A stretch of 64,000 bases of DNA. Origin: Kribbella antiqua (GTDB taxonomy: Bacteria > Actinomycetota > Actinomycetes > Propionibacteriales > Kribbellaceae). Every line of letters starts with the position of its first letter. Position 1 is the first letter of the stretch. The position numbers were made by a program, and so were the translations under genes. A model generated the notes under the pieces. That model did no database searches. It worked only from the letters and a program-made list of their open reading frames with translations, and had not been told where the DNA came from. Positions 25,709 to 34,150 of the stretch are shown piece by piece. The stretch is taken from the NCBI RefSeq assembly GCF_004345665.1, contig NZ_SLWR01000007.1, positions 124,001 to 188,000 of the forward strand. The letters run 5' to 3'.

Positions 25709-26596
25709 TCAGGTGCCGGGCGTCCACGACCGGGGCGCCTCCGGATCGCGGAGTGAGGCGATGCGGTTGTTGGCTTCGGTTCTAAGGCGGGGTTCGCGGG
25801 TGAGGCGGCTGAGGAGCCAGGCGGTCATGCGGAACTCGCGGAGGGCGGCGTACGTCGTGAAGCCTGACCAGGTGCGGATGTCCCAGCCGTAGGCGGTGAC
25901 GAAGGCGTCGTACTCGGGGTCGGAGTACCAGCCGAGTCGCTGGTAGACAGCCGGTACGACGAGGTCCCACTCGCGGGGGCCGAGGCTGAAGCGCTCGAGG
26001 TCCAGCAGTACGGCGATCCCGTCGCTGCCGCGGATCGCGTTCTTGCGGTTGGCGTCGCCGTGGATCACGCAGACCGGCAGGCCCTCGCTCACGCGTGCGT
26101 AGTCAGCCTGAAGCTCTTCGAGTCGCTCGGCGAGGAAGCTCCGGTCGCTCGCGTCCAGCGCGGGATCGGCGGCGGCCAGATGCTCAGCCAGCCGGACGAA
26201 CGGGTCCAGCACGGGGATGTTGAAGTCCGTCGGCACCGGGAGTGTGTGCAGGCGACGCAGCAGCTCCGCGAGTTCCGCCGTACTGGCCATGGACGCTTCA
26301 GGAACCTCGTGCCACAAGGTGACGACATGGCCGTCGACCGCGACCGGTTGCGCGATCGACTCCAACGGCCTCACCGCCGGCACACCCTGAGCCGCGAGCC
26401 ACCTCCCGGTGCGAACCTCGCGGAGAGCCCTCTCACCCTCCGCGGACGTCGCTATCCGGGCAACAGTCCGACCCGGCAGACGAAAGACCGCGTTATCGGC
26501 AATCGGCCCCAGAAGCTCGGCTCCGGGCTTATCGAGGCCAAGCTGCGCGGCAACCGTCCGCACCACCGCGAACGCCGCCGCCCGCTCAACCGCCAT
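25709..26596 (-). CDS. APH-family phosphotransferase (aminoglycoside kinase-like)
   Basis: A 295-residue kinase-fold protein. The catalytic loop is CVIHGDANRKN and the metal-binding aspartate is in VLLDLERFSLGPREWDL, both typical of APH/choline kinase-type enzymes. The N-lobe is short (GAELLGPIADNAVFRLPGR). The family covers antibiotic kinases, small-metabolite kinases and homoserine/methylthioribose kinases; context gives no clue. The gene is 4 bases from the convergent TPR gene. Confidence 0.82.
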   Translation of the reverse strand: MAVERAAAFAVVRTVAAQLGLDKPGAELLGPIADNAVFRLPGRTVARIATSAEGERALREVRTGRWLAAQGVPAVRPLESIAQPVAVDGHVVTLWHEVPEASMASTAELAELLRRLHTLPVPTDFNIPVLDPFVRLAEHLAAADPALDASDRSFLAERLEELQADYARVSEGLPVCVIHGDANRKNAIRGSDGIAVLLDLERFSLGPREWDLVVPAVYQRLGWYSDPEYDAFVTAYGWDIRTWSGFTTYAALREFRMTAWLLSRLTREPRLRTEANNRIASLRDPEAPRSWTPGT

Positions 26597-26623
26597 GCCT
26601 GCAGCCTACGCAGCTCGGCTAGG

Positions 26624-27022
26624 TCAGCGGCCGTAGAGGGTGATTGTGGTGTCGCCGAAGATGGTGGGGGTGGTTTTGACGGACCAGGTGATACGAGCTT
26701 GCGCGGGGAGAACCATGGGGACGGTGCTGACACGGTTGTTGTTGCTGGCGGGGAGGGACGGGCCGATCGAGCCGTAGGCCAGGCCACGACCGTCGGCATC
26801 CAGTCCCGGGAGCAGGTAGAGCACAGGGATCCAGACGCCGCCGGCGTCCTGCACCTCAAGCCTGATATCGAACCAGGCGCCGTGCTGGCCCATCTTGCCG
26901 GGTGGGCGTACGACGGTGACTGCGAGCCAGAGCGAGTCGACCTGGGTCGGGTCGATCGGGCCGGAGGATCCGTCGGTGGTGACGTCGGTGTTCTTCAGAG
27001 TCCACAGCAGTTGGGGCGGCAC
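26624..27022 (-). CDS. Conserved hypothetical beta-rich small protein
   Basis: The start is GTG 27022, seven bases after GAGGAT. The 132-residue product (MPPQLLWTLKNTDV..., LDADGRGLAYGSIGP..., TIFGDTTITLYGR) is beta-strand rich with no signal peptide or membrane segment. I recognise no domain. The long in-frame sequence upstream has no coding character and is excluded. The divergent carbon-nitrogen hydrolase gene starts 73 bases away. Confidence 0.55.
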   Translation of the reverse strand: MPPQLLWTLKNTDVTTDGSSGPIDPTQVDSLWLAVTVVRPPGKMGQHGAWFDIRLEVQDAGGVWIPVLYLLPGLDADGRGLAYGSIGPSLPASNNNRVSTVPMVLPAQARITWSVKTTPTIFGDTTITLYGR

Positions 27023-27094
27023 CCGCTGATCCTCGCACTCGATCGGTCCGCGCCGATCCCGCGAACTGTCGGTGGTGGGTGGGACGGTAGGGCG

Positions 27095-27925
27095 ATGACG
27101 GGGATTCGGATTGCTGTTGCTCAGCCTGTGATCAGTGCGGACGCGCGGGTGAACGGGGAGACGGTTCGGCGGTTGATGCGGAAGGCGGCGGCCGGGCGGG
27201 CTCGGGTGGTGCAGTTTCCCGAGGGGCTGTTGAGCGGATATGCGAAGGAGCAGATCGCCGACTGGTCGCACGTGGACTGGGACGTCGTACGGGAAGAACT
27301 CGAGCTGATCATGGCGCTGGCCGCCGAGCTCAAGGTATGGGTGGTGCTCGGGTCGGCGCATCCGCTCACGCCGCCGCATCGGCCGCACAACAGCCTGTAC
27401 GTGATCTCCGACGCCGGCGAGATCGTCGACCGGTACGACAAGCGGTTCTGCTCGCACACCGAGATCAACCACTTCTACACGCCCGGCTTCGACCCGGTCG
27501 TGTTCGACGTCGACGGCTACCGGTTCGGCTGCGTGATCTGCGTCGAGATCAACTTCCCGCAGCTGTTCAGCCAGTACGAGCGTCTCGGCGTCGAATGTCT
27601 GCTGTTGTCGGCGTACCCGGTCGACACGGTCTTCGAAGTCAAGGCCCGCGCGTACGCAGCGATCAACTGCTACTGGGTCTCGATGTCGCTGCCGGCCCAA
27701 ACCCGCGACCTGATGCCGTCTGGTCTGATCACCCCCAACGGCACCTACGCCACCCAGGTCACCGGCAAGTCCGAGCTCGCCATCGCCACCCTCGACCGCG
27801 ACGACCCCGACCTCACCATCCCTCTCCAGCACGCCCGCCCCTGGCGCACCACCGCCCTCAAAGGCGACATCTACCGAACTCGAGCCGTCACCGACCCCCG
27901 CTCCCAGAACCGCACCACCGCCTGA
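27095..27925 (+). CDS. Carbon-nitrogen hydrolase (nitrilase superfamily)
   Basis: ATG 27095 is the start; sequence in the same frame upstream is a shadow of the opposite strand. The 276-residue protein carries the Glu-Lys-Cys triad in FPEGLLSGY, DRYDKRF and GCVICVEINFPQL. This superfamily hydrolyses amides or nitriles (omega-amidase, N-carbamoyl hydrolases, biotinidase-like). The subgroup is not clear; active site surroundings resemble hydrolases of small amides in actinomycetes. The gene is probably followed by a very small gene 27 bases further on. Confidence 0.87.
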   Translation: MTGIRIAVAQPVISADARVNGETVRRLMRKAAAGRARVVQFPEGLLSGYAKEQIADWSHVDWDVVREELELIMALAAELKVWVVLGSAHPLTPPHRPHNSLYVISDAGEIVDRYDKRFCSHTEINHFYTPGFDPVVFDVDGYRFGCVICVEINFPQLFSQYERLGVECLLLSAYPVDTVFEVKARAYAAINCYWVSMSLPAQTRDLMPSGLITPNGTYATQVTGKSELAIATLDRDDPDLTIPLQHARPWRTTALKGDIYRTRAVTDPRSQNRTTA

Positions 27926-27952
27926 ACCCTCACCCGCGCAAGGATGGCGTGC

Positions 27953-28111
27953 ATGCGTACGCGACGGCTGGTGTTGAAGGAGCGTGACTGGGCTGCGGCG
28001 GAAGGGTTTGCCGAGCAGCAGGGGTGGACCGAGGAACCCGTCGAGGACAGCGGGACGGGGCGTAAGTACCTCGTGTCCGCACAGCATCCTGAGCGCCTGT
28101 ACGGGCGTTGA
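27953..28111 (+). CDS. Small conserved-looking protein (52 aa)
   Basis: A short frame from ATG 27953, preceded by AAGGA at nine bases, encoding 52 residues with clean sense-strand coding character (RTRRLVLKERDWAAAEGF, WTEEPVEDSGTGRKYLVS). Charge-rich with no signal peptide. I do not recognise the family. An in-frame ATG at 27944 is possible but is too close to the Shine-Dalgarno. It may be co-transcribed with the hydrolase upstream. Confidence 0.5.
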   Translation: MRTRRLVLKERDWAAAEGFAEQQGWTEEPVEDSGTGRKYLVSAQHPERLYGR

Positions 28112-28139
28112 GCGGGTGACAACTGACACACCGGAAAGC

Positions 28140-28165
28140 AAAAAATCCCGGTCGGTTGACCGGGA
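28140..28165 (-). terminator. Intrinsic terminator of tRNA-Leu
   Basis: On the minus strand, TCCCGGTC pairs with GACCGGGA over eight bases (28146-28165), 4-base loop, then a run of six U in the transcript (28145-28140). It is 8 bases beyond the tRNA 3' end. It is the best-formed rho-independent terminator in the window. Confidence 0.88.
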
Positions 28166-28172
28166 CTTTCTG

Positions 28173-28256
28173 TGCGCGAGGGGGGAGTTGAACCCCCACG
28201 CCCTTTCGGGCACACGGACCTGAACCGTGCGCGTCTGCCTATTCCGCCACCCGCGC
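28173..28256 (-). tRNA. tRNA-Leu (CAG anticodon)
   Basis: An 84-base tRNA on the minus strand. The acceptor stem is GCGCGGG paired with CTCGCGC (one G-U pair), discriminator A at 28173, and the anticodon loop TTCAGGT gives CAG, which reads CUG leucine codons. A long variable arm (GCCCGAAAGGGC) supports the leucine class. The CCA end is not encoded. A strong terminator follows immediately. Confidence 0.95.
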
Positions 28257-28468
28257 GCTGGTTGCATCTGCAACCGAGGAAGAACAGTAGCACGGGTCCA
28301 ACGGAAGGTTCACATTGCGGGTTCGGTCGAACCTCCCGATACGATCGATCGTCGTACCCGGTGTGTGCACCAGACCGGTGGACGCGGCGTACGGCGTGCC
28401 TGCTGAGGGCGCCGGACGGCAGGCACGATCGTTGGCAACAGCCGGCGACCGACCGTGGAGGAGGAGGC

Positions 28469-29299
28469 GTGCGACCGCTGCAGCGCTTCGAGCGACGCCT
28501 GGAAGGCATCGTGAGCGGTGTCTTCGCGCGCGCATTCAAGGGAGACGTGGAGCCGATCGAGCTGGCGGCAGCACTCAAGCGTGAGATCGACAACACCGCG
28601 CGGATCCTGTCCCGGGATCGGCGACTGGTCCCGAACCACTTCGTCATCGAGCTCAGCCCCGGGGACTTCGAGCGGCTGACCGCCTACGGCCGGACGCTGA
28701 ACAACGAGCTGGCCAACGAGCTGCGCGACCACGCGGACATCCAGCGGTACACGTTCTCCGGGCCGATCGAGATCGAGCTGACCCAGCACGACGACCTCCC
28801 GACCGGTAAGTTCGCGGTGGTCAGCAAAACGGTCGGGACGCCACAGCGGCCCAGACCGGAGCCCCAGCCCTACCAGCAGGAGCCCTACGTGCCGCCGAAC
28901 GACGGCCAGACGGTGCTGCAGAGCGCCCCGGTCCCACCGCCCGTGCAGCAGCAGCCACCGCGCCGCGGTCACCCACAGGTGATGCTCGAGGTGAACGGCC
29001 GCCGCCGGCCGGTCAACCCGCCGGGTGTGGTGCTCGGCCGCGGGACCGACGCGGACATCCAGATCAACGACCCGGGTGTGTCCCGGCGGCATGCGGAGAT
29101 CCGGCTGATGCCGGAAGGCCCCGAGGGCATCCGGGTGGTGCTGGTCGACCTGGGCTCCACCAACGGCACGCTGGTGAACGGCCGGCGGACCACCGAGGCC
29201 GACCTGGTCGACGGCTCGACCGTCCGGATCGGGAACACCACGATGACGCTGCGCCTGGCGGACGAGCCGCTCGCCCAGCCGCCGAGCAGCGGGTGGTGA
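28469..29299 (+). CDS. fhaA: FhaA-like protein: DUF3662 domain plus FHA domain
   Basis: GTG 28469 lies close behind GAGGAGG and starts a 276-residue protein. Residues about 1-125 are the DUF3662 domain (RPLQRFERRLEGIVSGVFAR), a Pro/Gln linker follows, and a C-terminal forkhead-associated domain has VLGRGTDADI, SRRHAEI and LGSTNGTLVNG, which binds phosphothreonine. It is the first gene of the block fhaA-fhaB-pstP-rodA-pbpA-pknB, which controls peptidoglycan synthesis and Ser/Thr phosphorylation in actinobacteria. In mycobacteria the homologue works with MviN. Confidence 0.92.
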   Translation: MRPLQRFERRLEGIVSGVFARAFKGDVEPIELAAALKREIDNTARILSRDRRLVPNHFVIELSPGDFERLTAYGRTLNNELANELRDHADIQRYTFSGPIEIELTQHDDLPTGKFAVVSKTVGTPQRPRPEPQPYQQEPYVPPNDGQTVLQSAPVPPPVQQQPPRRGHPQVMLEVNGRRRPVNPPGVVLGRGTDADIQINDPGVSRRHAEIRLMPEGPEGIRVVLVDLGSTNGTLVNGRRTTEADLVDGSTVRIGNTTMTLRLADEPLAQPPSSGW

Positions 29300-29309
29300 C
29301 TGACCTTCC

Positions 29310-29792
29310 ATGTCGGAACTGACCCTGACCCTGATCAAACTGGGGTTCCTGGCCCTGTTGTGGATGTTCGTCCTCGCGGTGCTGTCCGTGATCAGGTCCG
29401 ACCTGTTCGGCGCGAAGATCGACAGCCGTACGGCGGCCTCCCTGGCGCCGAACAACTCCCGGACGCCGAAGGCCGCCAAGCCGGTCAAGAAGCGCAAGGG
29501 CCTGCCGGGTTCGGTGACGATCGCGGACGGACCGCAGGCCGGCGTCGGCGCGACCCTGGTCGAGGAACCTGTGATCATCGGCCGCGGCTCGGACTGCCAG
29601 ATCCGGCTCGACGACGACTACTCGTCCACCCGGCACTCCCGATTGTTCCTGTCCGAGGGCCAGTGGTGGGTCGAGGACCTCGGCTCCACCAACGGCACGT
29701 ATCTGGACGGCCAGCGGGTCACCCGCCCGGTCCCGGCCGAGATCGGCGGCTCGATCCGGATCGGCCGGACGACGCTGAACATCGCGAAGTAG
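29310..29792 (+). CDS. fhaB: FhaB-like membrane-anchored FHA protein
   Basis: A 160-residue protein with an N-terminal membrane helix (about residues 5-30, LIKLGFLALLWMFVLAVLSV), a basic linker and a C-terminal FHA domain with IIGRGSDCQIRL, STRHSRLF and LGSTNGTYLDG. It corresponds to FhaB/FipA, which in mycobacteria binds FtsZ and FtsQ. It starts 10 bases after fhaA and ends 9 bases before pstP, so it is part of the same operon. Confidence 0.92.
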   Translation: MSELTLTLIKLGFLALLWMFVLAVLSVIRSDLFGAKIDSRTAASLAPNNSRTPKAAKPVKKRKGLPGSVTIADGPQAGVGATLVEEPVIIGRGSDCQIRLDDDYSSTRHSRLFLSEGQWWVEDLGSTNGTYLDGQRVTRPVPAEIGGSIRIGRTTLNIAK

Positions 29793-29801
29793 GCCTGCCC
29801 C

Positions 29802-31202
29802 ATGACCTTGTCGCTCGATTACGCCGCACTGTCCGACGTCGGACGGGTGCGCCGCAACAACGAGGACTCCGCGTACGCCGGTCCGCACCTGTTGCTGCTC
29901 GCCGACGGGATGGGCGGCGCCGCGGCGGGCGAGGTCGCCAGCGCGGCGGCGGTCCAGGTGGTACGGCGGCTGGACAAGCCCGGCATCAGCGGCGAGGACA
30001 TGATCGAGGCGCTGGCCGGCGCCGTACACCGGGCCAACGAGCGGCTGTCGGAACTGGTCGAGGAGGACCAGGAGCGCGAGGGGATGGGCACCACCGTCAC
30101 CGCGCTGATGTTCGACGGGCAGCAACTCGGGCTGGCCCATCTGGGCGACTCCCGCGCGTACCGGATGCGGGACGGACAGCTCTACCAGCTGAGCCATGAC
30201 CACACGTTCGTCCAGTCGCTGGTGGACGAGGGCCGGATCTCCAAGGAGGAGGCCTTCACCCACCCACACCGGAACCTGATCCTGCGCGTCCTCGACGGCC
30301 GGCCGGATTCGGATCCGGACCTGGAGATCCTCGACGTCCAGGCCGGCGACCGGCTGATGCTGTGCAGCGACGGCCTGCCGGACTACGTGAGCGACGACGT
30401 GATCGCCGCCTCCATGGCCGGCGGTACGCCGGACTCGGTCGTGGTGGAGCTGATCACGCACGCCCTGGAAGCCGGCTCCAACGACAACGTCACCTGTGTC
30501 GTCGCGGACGTGGTCGAGACACCGCCGACGAGCGGGACGACGCCGCAACTCGTCGGCGCTGCCGCGGAGCTCGCTCAGGGCAGCACCGGCCGGGGCGACA
30601 CGACGATCGCCGTACCGGGTGGTCGTGGGCATGGCGGTGGCGGCGGCGGCGCGGTTCTCGATCCGGAGGAGCTGCGGTACGCGCCGCGGGCGCCGAAGCG
30701 ATTCCCGTGGTTGCGACGGATCGCCGTACTGCTCGTGATTCTCGGGCTGATCGGCGGCGGCGGCTGGTTCGCGTACAGCTGGACGCAGAAGCAGTACTAC
30801 GTCGGCACCGACGGCGATTACGTGGCGATCTTCAAGGGCGTCGATGCGGACATCCCCGGGATCGCCCTGTCGAAGGTGTACGAGCAGCAGACGCTGCAGG
30901 TGGACAAGCTGCCGACGTACAGCCGCCAGCAGGTGGAAGGCAACATCCAGGCGGACGACCTGGCCGGCGCACGGGCGATCGTGAGCGAGCTGCAGCGCGC
31001 CGCCGATGAGTGCGCCAAGCCGACGCCGAGCCCGACACCGACCACCAAGCCGTCGACAACTCCCAAGCCGACGGCTCCGGCAACGAGCAGACCGGCGACG
31101 GCCAAGCCACCCACGACCGCGCCGACGACCGCGCGACCGTCGACAACTCCCTCGAGTACACCGGGCTCGGTCGACCCGAACGACTGTGACGGCGTCCGAT
31201 GA
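29802..31202 (+). CDS. pstP: PP2C-type Ser/Thr protein phosphatase
   Basis: A 466-residue membrane phosphatase. Residues about 1-235 are the PP2C domain with RRNNEDS, LLADGMGGAAAGE, LGDSRAYRM and SDGLPDYVSDD, supplying the metal-binding aspartates. A membrane helix lies at about 305-328, and a periplasmic Thr/Pro tail follows. This is the cognate phosphatase of PknB-type kinases and of FHA partners in the same operon. The stop overlaps the next start (ATGA). Confidence 0.93.
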   Translation: MTLSLDYAALSDVGRVRRNNEDSAYAGPHLLLLADGMGGAAAGEVASAAAVQVVRRLDKPGISGEDMIEALAGAVHRANERLSELVEEDQEREGMGTTVTALMFDGQQLGLAHLGDSRAYRMRDGQLYQLSHDHTFVQSLVDEGRISKEEAFTHPHRNLILRVLDGRPDSDPDLEILDVQAGDRLMLCSDGLPDYVSDDVIAASMAGGTPDSVVVELITHALEAGSNDNVTCVVADVVETPPTSGTTPQLVGAAAELAQGSTGRGDTTIAVPGGRGHGGGGGGAVLDPEELRYAPRAPKRFPWLRRIAVLLVILGLIGGGGWFAYSWTQKQYYVGTDGDYVAIFKGVDADIPGIALSKVYEQQTLQVDKLPTYSRQQVEGNIQADDLAGARAIVSELQRAADECAKPTPSPTPTTKPSTTPKPTAPATSRPATAKPPTTAPTTARPSTTPSSTPGSVDPNDCDGVR

Positions 31203-32596
31203 GCATCGCGTCCACGTCCGTCATCCAGATCATCCCGCGCACCCGGCGCGGGGTGGAGTTGTGGCTGCTCATCGTCGCGATCGCCGTCGCGGTCGGCGCG
31301 TACGTGAACATCGGCCTGACCGTGCAGGACAAGATCCCGGCCAGCACCGGTTACTACGCTGCCGGCATCGGGCTGCTCGCGCTGATCGCCCACTTCGCGT
31401 TGCGCTATCGAGCGCCGTACGCCGATCCCGTCATGCTGCCCTGTGCGGTCATCCTGAACGGTCTCGGTGTGGCGATGATCCACCGGATCGATCTTGGTCT
31501 GGCCGCAGTAGCGGAGGCGAACGGGCGGACCCCGAAAGCACCAGCGGCGCCGCAGCAGATCACCTGGACCGCGGTCGGCGTCGTCCTCTTCCTCGTGGTC
31601 ATCCTGGTGATCAGGGATCACCGTCGGCTGCAGGCGCTGACCTACACCGCCGGCCTGGCCGGTCTGGTGCTGCTGGTCCTGCCGCTGATCCCCGGCCTCG
31701 GCGTGAACCTGAACGGCGCCCGGATCTGGATCCGGCTCGCCGGGATGTCCTTCCAGCCCGGTGAGTTCGCCAAGGTCTGCCTGGTGATCTTCTTCGCCGG
31801 TTATCTGGTGGTGAAGCGGGACGTACTGACGCTCGCCGGGCACCGGTTCCTCGGACTCGACCTGCCGCGGGCCCGTGACCTCGGGCCGATCCTGATCGCC
31901 TGGGCCGTCAGCCTGGGTGTGCTGGTGTTCGAGAGCGACCTCGGTTCGTCGCTGCTGTTCTTCGGCCTGTTCCTGTTCCTGCTGTACGTCTCCACCGAGC
32001 GGGCCGGCTGGCTGATCATCGGTGGCCTGCTGTTCGCCGGCGGCGCGTACTTCGCGTACCAGACCTTCGGCCACGTGCACCGCCGGATCCAGGACTGGCT
32101 GGACCCGTTCTCGATCGACGGCGGCCAGGTGGCGAGCGGGCTGATGGGCCAGGCCTGGGGCGGCGTCCTCGGCCGCGGTCTCGGCCAGGGCCGGCCGGAG
32201 CTCACGCTGTACGGGCAGAGCGACATGATCATCTCTTCGTTCGCCGAGGAGCTGGGCCTGACCGGCGTGATCGCGATCATCCTGATCTACACGCTCATCA
32301 TCGAGCGTGGCCTCCGGACGGCGCTCGGCTGCCGCGACATCTTCGGCAAGCTGGTCGCGACCGGTCTGGCGATGTCGTTCGCGCTGCAGGTCTTCGTGAT
32401 CGTCGGCGGTGTCACCGGCCTGATCCCGCTGACCGGTCTGGCCACTCCGTTCATGGCGCTCGGTGGTACGTCGCTGGTCGCGAACTGGGCCATCATCGCG
32501 CTGCTGCTGCGGATCAGCGACCAGGCCCGGCGGCCGCAGACTCCGGCCGCTCCCGTGTCCGACGAAACGATCGCCATGGCGGTGCAGAAGCAGTGA
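31199..32596 (+). CDS. rodA: RodA/FtsW-family peptidoglycan polymerase (SEDS)
   Basis: A 465-residue SEDS glycosyltransferase with about ten membrane helices. Conserved signatures include SFQPGEFAKV, ESDLGSSLLFFG and the FAEELGLTG loop. Such proteins polymerise glycan strands from lipid II together with a class B PBP, here the next gene pbpA. The start overlaps pstP and the end overlaps pbpA (GTGA), which shows tight translational coupling. Confidence 0.94.
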   Translation: MSIASTSVIQIIPRTRRGVELWLLIVAIAVAVGAYVNIGLTVQDKIPASTGYYAAGIGLLALIAHFALRYRAPYADPVMLPCAVILNGLGVAMIHRIDLGLAAVAEANGRTPKAPAAPQQITWTAVGVVLFLVVILVIRDHRRLQALTYTAGLAGLVLLVLPLIPGLGVNLNGARIWIRLAGMSFQPGEFAKVCLVIFFAGYLVVKRDVLTLAGHRFLGLDLPRARDLGPILIAWAVSLGVLVFESDLGSSLLFFGLFLFLLYVSTERAGWLIIGGLLFAGGAYFAYQTFGHVHRRIQDWLDPFSIDGGQVASGLMGQAWGGVLGRGLGQGRPELTLYGQSDMIISSFAEELGLTGVIAIILIYTLIIERGLRTALGCRDIFGKLVATGLAMSFALQVFVIVGGVTGLIPLTGLATPFMALGGTSLVANWAIIALLLRISDQARRPQTPAAPVSDETIAMAVQKQ

Positions 32597-34044
32597 ATTC
32601 AGCGATCCGACGACTGGCCGTGGCGGCGATCATCCTGATGCTCGCGCTGATGGCGAACTCGACGTACCTGCAGGCGTTCCGGGCCGGTGAGCTGAACGGC
32701 CGCAACGACAACCGGCGGGTCCGCGACTCGCAATTCTCGATCGACCGAGGCCCGATCCTGATCGGCAACACGCCGATCGCGGAGAGCGAAGCGTCCAAAG
32801 ACCGGTTCCAGTTCCAGCGCACCTACGCCTCCGGCCCGGCCTACGCACCGGTGACCGGGTACTACTCCTATCTGTACGGCCGGGGCGGGATCGAGCTGAC
32901 CCAGAACGCCGAGCTGAACGGGTCCGACCCGTCGATGGCGTTCCGCCGCGTGGTCGACGTACTGACGAACCGCCGCCAGCAGGGTGCGAGCGTGACGCTG
33001 ACGCTGAACGCCGCCGCGCAGCAGGCCGCGTACTCCGGTCTGGCCGGAAAGACGGGTGCGGTCGTCGCGCTCGAGCCGAAGACAGGCAAGGTGCTCGCGC
33101 TGGTGAGCCGGCCGTCGTACAACCCGAACGAGCTGGCCAGTCACGACCTGGACAAGGTCGCGGCGGCCTGGAAGCGGCTGAACGCGGACGACAGCAAGCC
33201 GATGTCGAACCGGGCGATCAAGGAGCTCTACCCGCCGGGGTCGACGTTCAAGCTGGTCACCGCGGCCGCGGCGCTGTCCAGCGGCAAGTACACGCCGGAG
33301 ACGAAGGTGAACTCGCCGGCCCAGCTGCCGCTGCCGCAGACCACCGTGCCGCTGGTGAACGAGAACGGTCAGAACTGCGGCGGCAGCAACAACGCGACGC
33401 TGACGATCGCGCTGCGCTACTCCTGCAACACCGCCTTCGGCAGCGTCGGTATGGACCTCGGCGCGGACGCGATGGCCGAGCAGGCCGCCAAGTTCGGCTT
33501 CGGCGAGCGGCAGTTGCCGGAGCTGGGCGCGGTCGCCAGCCAGTTCCCGGGCGACCTGAACGCGCCGCAGACCGCGCAGTCCGCGATCGGCCAGTTCGAC
33601 GTCCGGGCCACCCCGCTGCAGATGGCGATGGTGGCGGCCGGGATCGCGAACCAGGGCGACGTGATGAAGCCGTACCTGGTCCAGAACGTGAAGACGGCGG
33701 ACCTGAAGACGGTCGAGGAGACCAAGCCGGAGTCGCTGCATCAAGCGGTCACCCCGGAGGTCGCGGCCCAGCTGACCCAGATGATGGTCGACGTGGTCGA
33801 GAACGGCACCGGCAAGCCCGGCCGGATCAGCGGCGTCCAGGTGGCCGGCAAGACCGGTACAGCGCAGACGTCGAAGGACCGGCCGCCGTTCGCCTGGTTC
33901 ACCGCGTTCGCCCCGGCGAACGACCCGAAGGTCGCGGTGGCGGTGATGATCGAGGACGCGAACATCCCGCGCAACGACATCGCCGGCGGCACCCTGGCCG
34001 CCCCGATCGCCAAGAAGGTGATGGAGGCGGTGCTGGGCCAATGA
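32593..34044 (+). CDS. pbpA: Class B penicillin-binding protein (PbpA)
   Basis: A 483-residue protein with an N-terminal membrane anchor and a transpeptidase domain bearing STFK (PPGSTFKLV), SCN (YSCNTAFG) and KTG (AGKTGTAQT) motifs. It partners the SEDS enzyme RodA. The start GTG overlaps the rodA stop. Actinobacterial PbpA is a target of the downstream PASTA kinase. Confidence 0.94.
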   Translation: MNSAIRRLAVAAIILMLALMANSTYLQAFRAGELNGRNDNRRVRDSQFSIDRGPILIGNTPIAESEASKDRFQFQRTYASGPAYAPVTGYYSYLYGRGGIELTQNAELNGSDPSMAFRRVVDVLTNRRQQGASVTLTLNAAAQQAAYSGLAGKTGAVVALEPKTGKVLALVSRPSYNPNELASHDLDKVAAAWKRLNADDSKPMSNRAIKELYPPGSTFKLVTAAAALSSGKYTPETKVNSPAQLPLPQTTVPLVNENGQNCGGSNNATLTIALRYSCNTAFGSVGMDLGADAMAEQAAKFGFGERQLPELGAVASQFPGDLNAPQTAQSAIGQFDVRATPLQMAMVAAGIANQGDVMKPYLVQNVKTADLKTVEETKPESLHQAVTPEVAAQLTQMMVDVVENGTGKPGRISGVQVAGKTGTAQTSKDRPPFAWFTAFAPANDPKVAVAVMIEDANIPRNDIAGGTLAAPIAKKVMEAVLGQ

Positions 34045-34150
34045 GCGTCGTACGGAATGATCGGCAGCGTCTTTCCGACGGGGGTCCGCGGGTGGCAGCC
34101 GCTACCGTGGGCAAATTGAGTGTGTTCCAAACAGGTTGGAAGGCAGAGTC

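Noticed and set aside
26060..27094. In-frame upstream extension of the carbon-nitrogen hydrolase
   Set aside because: It overlaps the APH-like and beta-rich genes on the other strand and has no protein character before ATG 27095.
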